Of a stretch of 64,000 bases of DNA, positions 30,330 through 42,518 are shown piece after piece. Position numbers and translations under genes: made by a program. Source of the stretch: Vibrio alfacsensis (GTDB lineage: Bacteria > Pseudomonadota > Gammaproteobacteria > Enterobacterales > Vibrionaceae); the NCBI RefSeq assembly GCF_003544875.1, contig NZ_CP032094.1:992001-1056000 (forward strand), in the 5' to 3' direction. Under the pieces are notes generated by a model. It was not told the DNA's origin, did no database searches, and saw only the letters and a program-made list of their open reading frames with translations. How positions within the stretch are numbered: position 1 is the first letter of the stretch; each line of letters begins with the position of its first letter.

Positions 30330-30909
30330 TGGGATCCTACTTAATTAACAAAACAGTCCCATATGCTCTTCTAATTCGATACTGATCCATCCAGATACTA
30401 AATCCATTCAGATAGGAATTAGCACAGTACACAACCGCGATAAGCCATTAGGGACGACTAAGGGAGGCGGATTATTCCCTAAATGCATAAAAAGCCAGAA
30501 AAATTGAATTACATCACAATTTATTTCATAAACGGTATAAAATGCATAATTTTCCACCTCTCCCCATTCTCAAGAGAGAAGCGCATCGAGACTGGTGACT
30601 ATTTCATCAACAATTTCGTGAACAATTCACATCAAAACTGCGCGCTTAAGTAGTAATAATAGCTTGTAATGGCCATGGCGTACGTTTTCGAGCATTTTCT
30701 CAGTTAAAACAGGCAAAACTTATACGGATAGTTGCCCATAATGCGCTAACTGATGTAGCCGTTCAAAATAATCTACGTTCAACTCAAATGGCGACTCTTC
30801 AAGAGGCGCAGCACGGAAAAGTGTGGAGTGAAAGGCTGTAAACGAAAACACTATCGTAGTACATAGTGTAATTTAAAATAGAAAATCATATTTTTAATTA
30901 GATCCATTT
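30330..30909. other. Intergenic region upstream of deaD with possible coding remnant
   Basis: About 580 bp. Next to deaD lies a hairpin-forming stretch (TTAGGG at 30448 pairing with CCCTAA at about 30476) in the probable mRNA leader. On the minus strand, 30720-30859 reads as an open remnant ending FHSTLFRAAPLEESPFELN...YGQLSV without a start codon or ribosome site. It may be the decayed tail of a gene. The rest is AT-rich and shows nothing else. Confidence 0.4.
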
Positions 30910-31200
30910 CTATTTTGGATAACGTATCGATGATTTTTTGTCATTAAAAGATTGCAAAGCGCCAATTAGCCCTTTTATTTTAATGACGGACAATGGAATC
31001 TTTATTCTAGCATTGTATGATTCACAGTGCCGCCTCACCATGTGAATGGTTACGTCATGTGATGTGACAAGTATCGATACTCTTTCATTTTCATCATGAA
31101 GCATCGTATTCAGATCACTATTGATGTACTTATTACTTCCTAATGTATTATTGGGCAGTAATGGAATTCCTTTAGATAACATATCGTAAAATCTTTTCAT
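30910..31200 (-). CDS. Hypothetical protein, 96 residues
   Basis: I do not recognise this protein. It has no signal peptide or membrane segment, is basic towards the C-terminus, and contains SILVTSHDVTIHMVRRHCES followed by a hydrophobic IKIPLSVIKIKGLIGAL. The ATG at 31200 is preceded by AGTGAGTAAA, a poor ribosome site. Local AT content is high, as in the whole 30.3-32 kb stretch, which suggests acquired DNA at the edge of the urease block. Confidence 0.45.
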   Translation of the reverse strand: MKRFYDMLSKGIPLLPNNTLGSNKYINSDLNTMLHDENERVSILVTSHDVTIHMVRRHCESYNARIKIPLSVIKIKGLIGALQSFNDKKSSIRYPK

Positions 31201-31261
31201 TTACTCACTTTTACTCAAGGATTAAACAATTAACAATCCATGAAAGTAAGAGCCAAATAAA

Positions 31262-31450
31262 ATGCAACTTACAAAAGCAAGAGAGCATAAACAAACAAGA
31301 GATTTATGTATGAAGACATACTTACACTCACACATTTTATTGGCTCTATATTTTAAATTTCCAAAAGTTGAAAAAATTCAACATGACAATTTACAACGAG
31401 ATAATATCACTTATATTTTAAACTTAATCCATTACAAGAACATGGAGTGA
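31262..31450 (+). CDS. Doubtful small ORF, 62 residues
   Basis: An open frame of 62 codons (MQLTKAREHKQTRDLCMK...) in very AT-rich DNA. There is no clear ribosome site and no recognised family. It is listed because nothing else explains this stretch; it may be chance. Confidence 0.2.
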   Translation: MQLTKAREHKQTRDLCMKTYLHSHILLALYFKFPKVEKIQHDNLQRDNITYILNLIHYKNME

Positions 31451-31603
31451 ATACTAAAACAATTGATTCTATTTCTATATTTAAAATCCATAGAAAACAA
31501 TATACAATGAATAACTCACAAAGCTCGACCATACATTTAATAATGTTAATTTGTCGACATCATTTCATCCGTAAGAGAATCAGACAATCAATCACCCCAA
31601 ATT

Positions 31604-31822
31604 ATGAGTAATTATATCGCCTTATATAATGAGGATGTACTAAATCAATACCTTGATAGTATTTCAGCTAGCAAGACCTCGCTCAACAGATCTAAGTTAA
31701 GATTACTAGCAAACGAGTTAAAGATTGAACTTTGTGTCGGAGCGCTAAAAGCCCACGAGTTCTATGGGTATATTACGAAACCAGAAAATAGAAAAAGATT
31801 CACATGCTTGAATAAAATTTAG
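31604..31822 (+). CDS. Hypothetical protein, 72 residues
   Basis: A small predicted helical protein (LYNEDVLNQYLDSISASKTS, SKLRLLANELKIELCVGALK), unknown to me. The composition suggests a DNA- or protein-binding helical bundle, but no motif supports a function. A good Rho-independent terminator 150 bp downstream points to a real transcription unit. It lies between deaD and the urease genes in AT-rich sequence. Confidence 0.5.
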   Translation: MSNYIALYNEDVLNQYLDSISASKTSLNRSKLRLLANELKIELCVGALKAHEFYGYITKPENRKRFTCLNKI

Positions 31823-31972
31823 TTATCCTACCAATTTATTTTATATTCTTAACCATCTACTTTTAGTTAATTGCCATCCCAAAAATAATACGTATTATAA
31901 GCGCAAATCAGACATGACTACCGTTTGATGATATAAATATAAATCTCGTTTAAGTTTCTTCCAAACGTCTCT

Positions 31973-31997
31973 GGCAGCTAATCGCTGCCATTTTTTT
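31973..31997 (+). terminator. Rightward terminator after the 72-residue ORF
   Basis: Arms GGCAGC (31973-31978) and GCTGCC (31984-31989), loop TAATC, followed by A and seven T. Confidence 0.78.
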
Positions 31998-32025
31998 ACT
32001 TTTGGCTATTCAAATATACATCTTA

Positions 32026-32053
32026 ATAAAAAACTGCCCACATGAGGCAGTTT
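32026..32053 (-). terminator. Terminator of the urease operon
   Basis: Arms AACTGCC (32032-32038) and GGCAGTT (32046-32052). A T run follows leftward (plus-strand AAAAAA before 32033). It lies about 40 bp past the ureG stop. Confidence 0.8.
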
Positions 32054-32089
32054 AATTATAGTTATATTATACTATTGGTTAAGCGTGCG

Positions 32090-32692
32090 TTAACATGCTT
32101 TATCTACGATAAAATCGATGATAGTTTGTAGCCCTACCCCTTTTAAGTTGGTAAATACATAAGGCTTCTCTGGTCTCATACGTGCAGTGTCCGCTTCCAT
32201 AACTTCTAAAGATGCGCCAACATAAGGTGCGAGATCAATTTTATTGATAACGAGTAAATCAGAACGCGTAATACCTGGCCCACCCTTACGAGGAATCTTT
32301 CCCTCGGCCACATCGATAACATAGATAGTGAGATCCGCAAGCTCTGGACTAAAGGTTGCGCTTTAAATTATCACCGCCGCTTTCGACAAAGACCACGTCC
32401 AAGTTTTATGACGAATAGCCAGTTCTTCTACTGCGGCAAGGTTCATCGAAGCATCTTCCTCGAATTGCAGTATGAGGGCATCCTCCCGTTTCTACGCCGA
32501 TAATCCGATCCGCATCTAATGCTTTAGCGCGAGTTAAAATCTTTGCATCCTCTTGGGTATAAATATCATTTGTGACCACTGCAATCTGATACTGGTCACG
32601 AATCGTTTTACAGAGAATTTCTAATAGGCCGTTTTACCTGAGCCAACAGGACCACCAACACCAATACGTAGTGGCTGTTTATAATTTTGCAT
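32090..32692 (-). CDS. ureG: Urease accessory GTPase UreG, frame breaks
   Basis: Starts at ATG 32692 with [15 protein letters not shown] (P-loop). Downstream pieces read [22 protein letters not shown] and [13 protein letters not shown] (base-specific motif NKxD), ending at 32090, about 200 residues as in the family. It supplies GTP-dependent nickel delivery to apo-urease with UreD, UreE and UreF. Four indels are visible: one C missing at about 32627, one G extra at about 32456, one A missing at about 32402 and one A extra at about 32363. They cancel out in length, which argues against ordinary decay. Confidence 0.85.
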
Positions 32693-32704
32693 AATCTGAT
32701 TTCC

Positions 32705-33370
32705 TTAAGAACGGAAAAGACGAGTATATTGAGTTTCATGACGACAGCTTGCGATAACCTGAGCCGGAGTAAAACTACCAATTTCTTCACAGGGCCAATT
32801 GGTAGCTTTTGTCACGGCATCTGGGATCAAGTTTGCGATTTCAAGAAGTAATTTTTGTCCATCAGTTTGCCCAAGAGGCACCAGTTTTACCCCCGCCATC
32901 ACTGCATTTTCTAACCAACTCCATGAGTAAGCAGTGCACAGCTGTACTGGAGGTATATCCCACTTGATAGCGGCGATAGCAAAAGCCGCTATTTGGGTCT
33001 GCTTTACCATATTCATCGTGTGCTCATCTAACTCAATACCCAGCTGAGGTAATAACTTTGCAAACGCGGCACCTCGCTGTTTTTCTTCTAGCCTTAGCTC
33101 TTTTGTTTCGCGACTGGCAATAACAAAATCACACCAACCAAGGGCCTCGCTGTTATTGCCCTCTGCGATCAACCACCTTAGCTTTCGCAACACCGGCAGT
33201 TCTAATGTCGCCAAACTATCCATTAGTTGTGTGGTTAACCAATCGGAAAGACTTTGCACATCATGAACCCAGCCTTTTTCTATCGCCCACTCAAGGCCTT
33301 GGGAATAGGTAAACGAACCCACAGGTAAGGACGGACTAATGAGTTGATATAAGCGCAAATCAGCTAACAT
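32705..33370 (-). CDS. ureF: Urease accessory protein UreF
   Basis: 221 residues and an intact frame. It has the UreF features [20 protein letters not shown] at the N-terminus, then [11 protein letters not shown], and AAIKWDIPP and [13 protein letters not shown] later. It bridges UreG and UreD in the nickel-loading complex. I chose MLADLRLYQ at 33370 (GGAG 5 nt upstream) over the longer frame from 33403, which reads through the ureE His tail. Confidence 0.88.
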   Translation of the reverse strand: MLADLRLYQLISPSLPVGSFTYSQGLEWAIEKGWVHDVQSLSDWLTTQLMDSLATLELPVLRKLRWLIAEGNNSEALGWCDFVIASRETKELRLEEKQRGAAFAKLLPQLGIELDEHTMNMVKQTQIAAFAIAAIKWDIPPVQLCTAYSWSWLENAVMAGVKLVPLGQTDGQKLLLEIANLIPDAVTKATNWPCEEIGSFTPAQVIASCRHETQYTRLFRS

Positions 33371-33386
33371 CGTTCTCCATCTAATG

Positions 33387-33857
33387 TCAATGATGATGAC
33401 CATGAAGAACCCGCGGTAGAACCGCCATAAGCACCTGGCTCTGGTTGATACTTAGCACGTTCAACGCGCACGCCTAGCCCCAACCCTTTCACCATGTCAT
33501 CTAATACATGATCATGTGACACCACCCTTGCTCGACTTGTAAAGGTACATGTCGAGTTCCTAGGTGGTAACAAGCCTTTGCAAGCAGTAAAGATCTTCGG
33601 AAAACCGTAGAAACCATTTCCTCCGCCGCTTCAACACGTGCAAATTCTCCCGTATCAGCTTTAAGCAAATCCCCTTCTTTTAATACCGTCCCTCTCGGTA
33701 GAAATAGCCCCGCGACCTGACCATTGCTTAGTGTAACTTTAAGTCGGCTTTTAGTACGCTCATCCATAGTGAGACACAAAGTCAGTTCAGACTTACTTTG
33801 CTTAGTGTCTAATTGGCTATTCGAATTGGAACTAATACATTGAGTAAATTGAATCAT
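33387..33857 (-). CDS. ureE: Urease nickel metallochaperone UreE, frame breaks
   Basis: The N-terminal domain has [14 protein letters not shown], then [21 protein letters not shown] and, after a frame change at about 33523, [18 protein letters not shown] and [11 protein letters not shown]. The end reads as a short His-rich tail (HGHHH) stopping at 33389-33387 if about two bases are restored near 33398. Near 33600 two further losses cancel (VSTVF then RRSLLLAK). UreE binds Ni2+ and passes it to UreG. Repaired length is about 158 residues. Confidence 0.8.
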
Positions 33858-33894
33858 TTTCTTTTCCTCTCCCTTGGTTAGGCTTCAAAGGGCA

Positions 33895-35590
<1,696 letters not shown>

Positions 35591-35594
<4 letters not shown>

Positions 35595-35912
35595 TGTTTA
35601 TCCTGTAGTTTTCCCATCACGGCGCCTTGAAAACCAAAATTTCACGTTTGCCGCTAAACTCAACCAACTCAATTGTTCTTCTTGTCCTGGCTCGAAACGA
35701 ACAGCCATACCTGCTGGTATATTTAATCGATACCCTAATGCTTCTTCGCGATCAAAATCTAAGAATGTATTCACTTCGTAAAAGTGATAGTGAGAACCAA
35801 CTTGAATTGGACGATCGCCTAGGTTGGACACTCTTAATGTTTTGTTTGACGTCCTTCCATTTAAGATAATGTCACCCAAGTCATGGTTAACTTTTATTTC
35901 TCCTGGAATCAT
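35591..35912 (-). CDS. ureB: Urease beta subunit UreB, two frame breaks
   Basis: MIPGEI at the start, [11 protein letters not shown] and [20 protein letters not shown] are typical UreB. As sequenced the tail is wrong ([17 protein letters not shown], stop at 35598). Restoring one A at about 35687 and one G at about 35635 gives [13 protein letters not shown] and [10 protein letters not shown], ending in a TGA that overlaps the ureC ATG. Repaired length is about 107 residues. It is structural for the (UreABC)3 enzyme. Confidence 0.88.
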
Positions 35913-35924
35913 TGCTGTGGCTCT

Positions 35925-36227
35925 CTACACTATTGGTTCATGGATCGAAACAAGTTTGGTCCCATCAGGAAACGTGCATTCAACCTGAACGTTTTGAATC
36001 ATCTCAGGAACTCCTTCCATGACATCTTCTGCCGTTAAAATGGTACGGCCATAATTCATCAAGTCAGCAACCGTGCGACCATCCCTTGCTCCTTCCATGA
36101 TTTCACAGCAAATAAGTGCAATTGCTTCTGGGTAGTTTAATTTCACTCCTCTTGCTCGGCGTTTTTCAGCGACTAAGCCCGCAGTAAACAGGAGTAGCTT
36201 ATCTTTTTCTCTTGGCGTTAATTCCAT
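35925..36227 (-). CDS. ureA: Urease gamma subunit UreA
   Basis: 100 residues and intact, the exact family length. It has [30 protein letters not shown] and [20 protein letters not shown]. It is the small structural subunit of urease. It follows ureD by 18 bp and precedes ureB by 12 bp in a compact operon. The clean frame here contrasts with its neighbours. Confidence 0.93.
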   Translation of the reverse strand: MELTPREKDKLLLFTAGLVAEKRRARGVKLNYPEAIALICCEIMEGARDGRTVADLMNYGRTILTAEDVMEGVPEMIQNVQVECTFPDGTKLVSIHEPIV

Positions 36228-36245
36228 ATCAACTCTTATCTCTAA

Positions 36246-37091
36246 TTAAGTGGCCCAAATTCTTGGTGTTTCAGGAACATACCCATACCAATGCTCACGG
36301 CACATCTGCCATAGATGAACAAAAATGGACATGATCGACTCTGTTTGATAACCAAGAATGCGAACAATCAACAAACCATCAACATCTGTAATGCCAAATT
36401 CCATCTGATCATTCTCTGAAGCGATAACCGAACTCAATGCTGTCTGAAAATGTGCTTTCAAATCCTCATCACCGCGATAGATATATAGACTTCCCATCAT
36501 TGGGAACTCACGCATTGCTGCAGCTCTATTCCCTATTCCGTCTTGGATATTGAGGGATTCGGCTAATACCAAGCGCTCATCCACATAAATATGAGTGCGC
36601 CCAATGACATTTCCAGAAGTAAATAATTCATCAAGCATTGGACGGCCAAAACACTGCATTTCCCAACCAATAAAACGAGAGGTTGAATGAAGTTTTATTT
36701 GTGTATCTAACACTGCATTGGCCTTAGGGAAAAATATATTTTCAAGTGGCAGCCACTCTAAAATAGCATTTTGTTTTACATCTAATATTTGAACCTGACG
36801 TGCACTATGGCCTGCACTTCGATAAAACTTAGTGGCTCCGGGAGTCGTAATAAGTGAGTGAGCTTGTTCATCTACACAAATATGAACATTCAGCGCGTCT
36901 CCACCAACCACACCGCCAGGAGGATGCAATAGATACGTGTGCGATATGCCTTTCTCTGGATAGAATGGTCGTTGTACCATCAACGGCCCTTTTTGCTTTC
37001 TATCAGTAAGTCGAGTAACACCTCGTCTCATTTGATAATGCAGATATATTTCTGCTGCCCACCCCGAGATCGGACTGGAAAATACAGACAT
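36246..37091 (-). CDS. ureD: Urease accessory protein UreD
   Basis: 281 residues and intact. Family marks are [44 protein letters not shown] and WEMQCFGRP. UreD is the scaffold on which UreF and UreG assemble to activate apo-urease. It is the first gene of the leftward ureDABCEFG operon; the promoter lies in the divergent region shared with nikA. Confidence 0.92.
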   Translation of the reverse strand: MSVFSSPISGWAAEIYLHYQMRRGVTRLTDRKQKGPLMVQRPFYPEKGISHTYLLHPPGGVVGGDALNVHICVDEQAHSLITTPGATKFYRSAGHSARQVQILDVKQNAILEWLPLENIFFPKANAVLDTQIKLHSTSRFIGWEMQCFGRPMLDELFTSGNVIGRTHIYVDERLVLAESLNIQDGIGNRAAAMREFPMMGSLYIYRGDEDLKAHFQTALSSVIASENDQMEFGITDVDGLLIVRILGYQTESIMSIFVHLWQMCREHWYGYVPETPRIWAT

Positions 37092-37544
37092 GAAAACCCC
37101 TGAATATTAAATAATTGAATATCGAAAAGTCCGAAACATCAGAAACCATAACAATACTTGTCGATGTTGTGGATGTTTCGGGAAATAAAGGTATTATTCA
37201 GAGTGACTAATTGAATACTTCACATGAAAAGAGAGGGGTTAGACTAAACTCATTGGCCAAGTTTAGAAGCATGCTAACTTGTAATTTTGATAATGAAAGG
37301 TTGCAATTTTATCATCAAGAATAGATACAGGATTAGACTGATTTAGATGCCGTCTAACCGCCCTCGAAAAACTATACAACAATGAATTAGCGTTTAAGCT
37401 TCAACATTCAATCAAAATATATAGATTATGCTCCATCACGATATGTTCAAAAGACTTTGAATGAATATCTATATCTCACCCTATTGCGGCAAATCTAGTT
37501 GACTAATATTTTATCAACCCGATTCAAGCACGGACAAAAGGTAA
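37092..37544. promoter_or_regulatory. Divergent ure/nik control region
   Basis: About 450 bp between ureD (leftward) and nikA (rightward) with no gene. A perfect 10-bp inverted repeat CCGAAACATC (37131-37140) / GATGTTTCGG (37172-37181) spans 51 bp close to ureD. AATAATTG and CTAATTG elements at about 37110 and 37210 loosely resemble the AT-rich ATTG-ending sites reported for UreR. UreR, encoded 5 kb away, is the expected urea-dependent activator. Confidence 0.5.
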
Positions 37545-39077
37545 ATGAAGCAACTCTTATTAATGTTCCTCGCTACTCTACCATTTAGTAGCAATGCTAT
37601 TTCTGCTCCACTTCCAGACACTCTTTATGTTGCATTAGGCAGTGAACCTATAAAGGGTTTGACTCAACGAAAGGTTAGTAAATACGGCCACCCACTGATT
37701 CAGTCAACCTTACTAAAACGTACTAAGAAGTTCGGTCTTAAAGGCGATCTTGCCGTAAAATGGGTTCTGTCTGATGATAAGTTGTCATGGCGTGTAACTT
37801 TGAGAGATGATGTCATGTTTTCTGATGGTAGCCCACTAACCGCTAATGATGTTGCTTTCACTTTTCTCCAGGCAAAACAAACATTAAGTACGCATGACTT
37901 ATCCAATTTGAAAGCGGTATCGGTTATCTCACCGACCATGGTCTCATTTCGTCTAAATCAACCTGATATCACCTTTATGGATCACTTTGTGTCCTTAGGT
38001 ATTGTTCCAAAACATCTATACAGCGATCAATACGCTCAACACCCTATTGGTTCAGGCCCCTATGCGTTTATCAAATGGAAGAAAGGCGAATCACTAACGC
38101 TCAAGCGAAACCCCTTTTATTACGGTCAAAAGCCAGAGTTTGAGTCTTTAGTCATCGTCTTTGGTGAAGAACATTCTAATTTTGCATTGTTCAAAACAGG
38201 TCAACTCCAATTAACGACCCTACCTCAGAAATACGTTCATGCTCTGCCTCAACATACAAAAATCTGGGCGGTTCAAAGTGTTGATAATCGGGGAATTGTA
38301 TGGCCATTAATAGAACAACAAGGCAACGACATTGGCAACAACGTTACGGCCGATTATGCCATTAGAAAAGCAGTCAGCATGGCCATTGATCGAAAGTTAA
38401 TCATCAACCAATTACTCGAGGGATATGCCCATCCGGCTACGTCAGTGTCTGACGGTTTACCATGGGGGCCAACGCCCAACACGTTGCCGAACTATGACAT
38501 TGCAGCTGCCAAACAGTTACTTGTCAATGCAGGTTGGGTAGACTCCGACGGTGATGGAGTAAGAGAACGGGATGGCATTCGCGCACAAATTAATCTGTAC
38601 TATAAATCAGGCGATAGTGTACGTGAAGAGCTATCACTCACGATCAGTCAAATGGTCAAAGCGATCGGAATCGATATTCAACCCATTGGCACTGATTGGG
38701 CATCCATTGCAAAACGCATGCATTCAAACCCAGTATTAATGGGGTTTGGTAGCCACTCGGCTAGTGAAGTGGCATTTTTATACCATTCGAGTTTCGCAGG
38801 TATCGACTTCTACAACTCTGGTTTCTATAAAGAAAAGGAAGTCGACACTCTTATTAATAAAGCAAAATCAGCGGCATCTTGGGAAAGCTCTCTCACATTT
38901 TGGAAGAATGCTCAACAACGTGCCTCCTTGGATGAGCCATGGACATGGTTAGTTAACCTCGACCATCTTTACGCTGCGAATAATTGCCTGGATCTGGGCG
39001 ATCCTATCACTGAACCGCATGCTCATGGCTGGCCGATTGTTAGTAACATCGACGAATGGCGATGGATATGCCGATGA
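37545..39077 (+). CDS. nikA: Nickel/peptide-type ABC substrate-binding protein
   Basis: 510-residue family 5 extracytoplasmic binding protein. The signal peptide MKQLLLMFLATLPFSSNAIS is followed by VMFSDGSPLTANDVAFTF and GSGPYAFIKWKKGESLTLKRNP, both typical of the family. It lies between the urease genes and a matching permease/ATPase set, so nickel (free or chelated) is the likely cargo. The frame is intact and its TGA overlaps the nikB ATG (ATGA, 39074-39077). The family also carries peptides, so the symbol rests on context. Confidence 0.82.
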   Translation: MKQLLLMFLATLPFSSNAISAPLPDTLYVALGSEPIKGLTQRKVSKYGHPLIQSTLLKRTKKFGLKGDLAVKWVLSDDKLSWRVTLRDDVMFSDGSPLTANDVAFTFLQAKQTLSTHDLSNLKAVSVISPTMVSFRLNQPDITFMDHFVSLGIVPKHLYSDQYAQHPIGSGPYAFIKWKKGESLTLKRNPFYYGQKPEFESLVIVFGEEHSNFALFKTGQLQLTTLPQKYVHALPQHTKIWAVQSVDNRGIVWPLIEQQGNDIGNNVTADYAIRKAVSMAIDRKLIINQLLEGYAHPATSVSDGLPWGPTPNTLPNYDIAAAKQLLVNAGWVDSDGDGVRERDGIRAQINLYYKSGDSVREELSLTISQMVKAIGIDIQPIGTDWASIAKRMHSNPVLMGFGSHSASEVAFLYHSSFAGIDFYNSGFYKEKEVDTLINKAKSAASWESSLTFWKNAQQRASLDEPWTWLVNLDHLYAANNCLDLGDPITEPHAHGWPIVSNIDEWRWICR

Positions 39078-40027
39078 ATCACTTCGGGCTAAAACCGTTG
39101 GTCGAATGCTACTACTTGTTGCGGTTACCTGCTGCACCGTCATATTGTTGATTGATTACTCTCCCATCGATCCTGTAAACGAATTTCTTGGGGAAACCTA
39201 TTCTCCGTCTCAGCCGTTCAAAAGCGAATATCGCACAACATCTAGGCACAACAATGACGCCTTGGGAGCAATTAAAGGAGATCGGCTCTCAATTTTAAAC
39301 GGCAATTTAGGTTACTCCAGTTATTATCAGCAACCCATTTCTGATGTTCTAAGAGAGTTTCGTACTCAGCTTGGCTACTGAGTACAAGTTGGTTGATAAC
39401 TTTTGTTTTGGGATATGCATTAGGTCTATTCTCAGGGATAAGCGCAGACTCATGGTGGAATAAAGGACTCCAGCAATTTGCTTGGTTGCTCTCTTACTTA
39501 CCCACCTTTTGGGTAGGCATCATGCTCATCGTACTTTTCTCACTCAAACTCGGGTGGTTTCCTGTTGGTGGTGGAGCGTCATTAAACGGGAGTATTTCTA
39601 CAGGATACGATCGCTTTATTCATCTTGTTTTACCCGTAGCGACGTTGGTGCTAAGTGGTATAGGACCTTTGATATTACATACTAGGGAAAAAGTGATTGA
39701 ACTCATGTCCAACGAATATGTGCGGTATGCTCAAATTCATCACTTGCCACTGTCTACCCTGATCAAGATGTACATTTTTAAAAGCAGTATTTTGCCCGTC
39801 GTTATACTTCACTTTGCTGCAATGGCCGAAATACTAGGTTGCTCAGCACTGATTGAACCGTTTTAACTACCCAGGATTAGGCAGCGCTTTTGTTAATTCT
39901 GGTTTTATATCAAGACGGAGCGTTATTAATCGTACTTAGTATTGCTTCCGTTGTATTGATTGCCTTGAGTAATATGCTCGCTAACGTTATCCAGCAATAT
40001 GCTCAACCAAGTGCATTCCGCTCATAA
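39074..40027 (+). CDS. nikB: Nickel ABC transporter permease NikB-like, several frame breaks
   Basis: Start ATG 39074 overlaps nikA. A five-A run read as four (about 39097) separates MNHFGLK from TVGRMLLLVAVTCC. Further breaks lie at about 39224, 39298, 39355, 39846, 39856 and 39902. The middle (39393-39850) is clean: WLLSYLPTFWVGIMLIVLFS, then LILHTREKVIELMSNEYVRY AQ, the inner-membrane permease loop. After repair the tail reads FNYPGLGSAFVNSGLYQDGA and stops at 40027, about 318 residues. It is the DppB-type channel subunit. Confidence 0.78.
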
Positions 40028-40816
40028 CCTAAAAGTCAGATATGAAATACCATTACTTATGGCCCATTTTATTCTATTGCTACTGATCACTCTTGCGATT
40101 GTATGGCCAAACAATGGGCAAGAGGTCAATTTAATGCATCGTTTACAAGGCCCCTCTTGGTCGTACTGGTTCGGTACTGATTGGCTCGGTCGAGATATGT
40201 TCGGACGTACACTTAAAGCGTTACTTTATAGCTTGAGTATTTCTGGTGCGGCCGTTGTTTTGTGCTCCGTGATCGCCTTGTTATTTGCGGTAATTGCGAA
40301 CGTAAATAAGACGCTAAATTCGACCGTAGATTTCTTGGTAGACGCTTTACTCTTCCAAGTTTACTGCTCCTCATCATAATGACTGTGGTGCTTGGCGGTG
40401 GAACACAGGGCATTATTTTCGCAGTTTCCCTAAGTCACTGGCCCAAACTGGCTCGATTATGTAAACAAGAGATACACGCGCTAATGAACCAGGATTACAT
40501 CCAGTATGCACTTGGTTTTGGACACAACAAGTGGTATGCCATTTTGCGCCATGCTCTACCACACGTTTTACCTCAATGGATGCTTGGAGTTCTTTTACTG
40601 TTTCCTCACGTGATATTACACATAGCGGGGATGTCATTCTTAGGCTTTGGGCTTAACTCCAGTTATCCCTCAATGGGGAAAATCCTGAGCGAGGCTAACA
40701 CCTACTTGCTGACAGGTGAATGGTGGCTAGCCTTGTTCCCTGGCATAACATTAGTCGTAACAACGCTATTAATATCTCTTTCAATCCGGTCGTTATCTTC
40801 AATGGCGTGCCGCTAA
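39999..40816 (+). CDS. nikC: Nickel ABC transporter permease NikC-like, one frame break
   Basis: DppC-type permease. The N-terminal membrane segment is followed by SYWFGTDWLGRDMFGRTL, the hallmark of this family, and after the break by YIQYALGFGHNKWYAILRHALPH (EAA loop) and SFLGFGL. One base is missing at about 40352, separating VDALL from PSLLLLIIMTVVLGGG. Repaired length is about 272 residues. It overlaps the end of nikB by 29 bp. Confidence 0.8.
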
Positions 40817-40891
40817 GGTCGCGATATGCTCATCTCTAACGATGAAAACAACTTTATTTTGTTAACCTGCTCTCTTACAAAGATTCACACC

Positions 40892-41632
40892 ATGCTTAGT
40901 ATCAACAACATCTCGATTTACGATACAAAACAAACACCCAGATTCTGGATTCAGTCACGTTAGATATAAAACAACATGAAATGGTCGCCATCGTCGGGGA
41001 AGTGGAGGCGGAAAAACCGTTTTAGCCAATATGATTTGAACAACTTACCTAAAACGCTTTGCGCTAGCGGTAATATAAAGTGGGAGCAACCACAAGGGCT
41101 CGATAATCAACATAACAAAAAAGCAGCGTTGATCTCTCAACACGCTTCTTCTCTAAATCCAAATTTAACCATCGGTTCTCAACTAAAACTGTTTACACAA
41201 GGATCAATTCAACTACATCAATTACTCCGCTTGCTAGGATTATCGTCACACATTCTATCTGCTTATCCCTATCAACTATCCGGAGGCATTGTCAAACGAG
41301 TCCTTACCTGTATGGCTCTTGTTCAACGTTCTTATTTGGTCGTTGCTGATGAACCGACTTGTGGCCTAGATGAAGCAAACGCTGTGCAATTAATGACGTT
41401 ATATAAGTCATGGAGCAAACTAGCCTCTAGTTTTCTAATTATTAGCCATGACCTTCCATTAGTGTGCCAATTTGTTGATCGCGTATTCGTCATGAATGAT
41501 GGCGCTATTGTCGAACAAACCACCCCATCAAGAATCATTAAAGGACATTGTCATTCCTATACGCAGGCCCTATGGCAGTCACAGCCCCGTCATTGGCATC
41601 GTCAGGAATTTTCACATAGGAGCGGCGTCTAA
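40892..41632 (+). CDS. nikD: Nickel ABC transporter ATP-binding protein NikD-like, frame breaks near start
   Basis: ATG 40892 gives MLSINNISIYDT. After one missing A (about 40930) it continues LDSVTLDIKQHEMVAIVGE, and after another (about 40999) SGGGKTV (Walker A GESGGGKT). A T-run loss follows at about 41033. From there the frame is clean: signature YQLSGGIVKRVLTCMAL, Walker B YLVVADEPTCGLDE and ISHDLPLV. Repaired length is 247 residues. The signature LSGGIVKR is a slight variant of the usual LSGGMRQR. Confidence 0.8.
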
Positions 41633-41668
41633 TTAGGATATTAACATCCACATTCGAACCGATAACAT

Positions 41669-42292
41669 ATGATAAAAATTGAACAAGGTACCTATCGCTA
41701 CCATACACATTCCGTATGTGTTCCTGATATCACGGTCAGACATGGAGAATGTATTGGTTTACGAGGAGTGAGTGGCAGCGGTAAGTCTACGATTGGGAAA
41801 ATTCTCACCGGTCAACTCCCCTATCATAAGCACAAATTGCATTTGCCCCGATTTCAAAGCGGTCAAGCAAATCCAGTGCAATGGGTTGGGCAACAATGCG
41901 AGTTTGCTTTCAATCCTCGCTGGACTATTGAACGCTCACTTAAAGAGGCCTATCGAGGCCACAACTATACCCACCTTATGGAACAATTTGAGCTTGAATT
42001 TCACTGGCAGTTTCGAGCGCCACAAGCATTATCTGGCGGGCAGTTGCAACGGTTTAACTTAGTGCGAGCGTTAACTCCGACGACCAAATTCCTTATTTGT
42101 GACGAAGCGACCGATCAACTCGACACAATTGCTCAGCAAACCATATGGCGAACGATTCAATCCGAAAGCGACAAAAGGCTACTTGGGTTACTCATTATCA
42201 GCCATCAAATCCCTTTGTTGAACGTAATTTGTGACCATATTGTCGACATGCCAACCCAAGATGATTCAAATTTTTCGTTAACCAAATCATAA
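41669..42292 (+). CDS. nikE: Nickel ABC transporter ATP-binding protein NikE-like
   Basis: 207 residues and intact. Walker A GVSGSGKST, signature ALSGGQLQRFNLVRAL, Walker B FLICDEATDQLD and ISHQ. It is shorter than most OppF/NikE ATPases (about 260 residues), lacking the usual C-terminal extension. It completes the nikABCDE set and pairs with NikD. Confidence 0.82.
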   Translation: MIKIEQGTYRYHTHSVCVPDITVRHGECIGLRGVSGSGKSTIGKILTGQLPYHKHKLHLPRFQSGQANPVQWVGQQCEFAFNPRWTIERSLKEAYRGHNYTHLMEQFELEFHWQFRAPQALSGGQLQRFNLVRALTPTTKFLICDEATDQLDTIAQQTIWRTIQSESDKRLLGLLIISHQIPLLNVICDHIVDMPTQDDSNFSLTKS

Positions 42293-42518
42293 AGCGTCGC
42301 CTAATAGAGCCCAAACCTGAAGATACGCATATAAACTTACACGCATAACATTAAGATATACAATCAATATACTTAGATAATGATCTTTCTTGACAATTTC
42401 TAAGAGATCTAAGCAAAAGTAAGCGTATAATTATTAAAAATTCGAGCACGGATGCTTTTCTAATAGCCTAGCTTGCTACCATTTAGGAACAGTAAGTAAA
42501 AATAAGAGACAAGTAATC

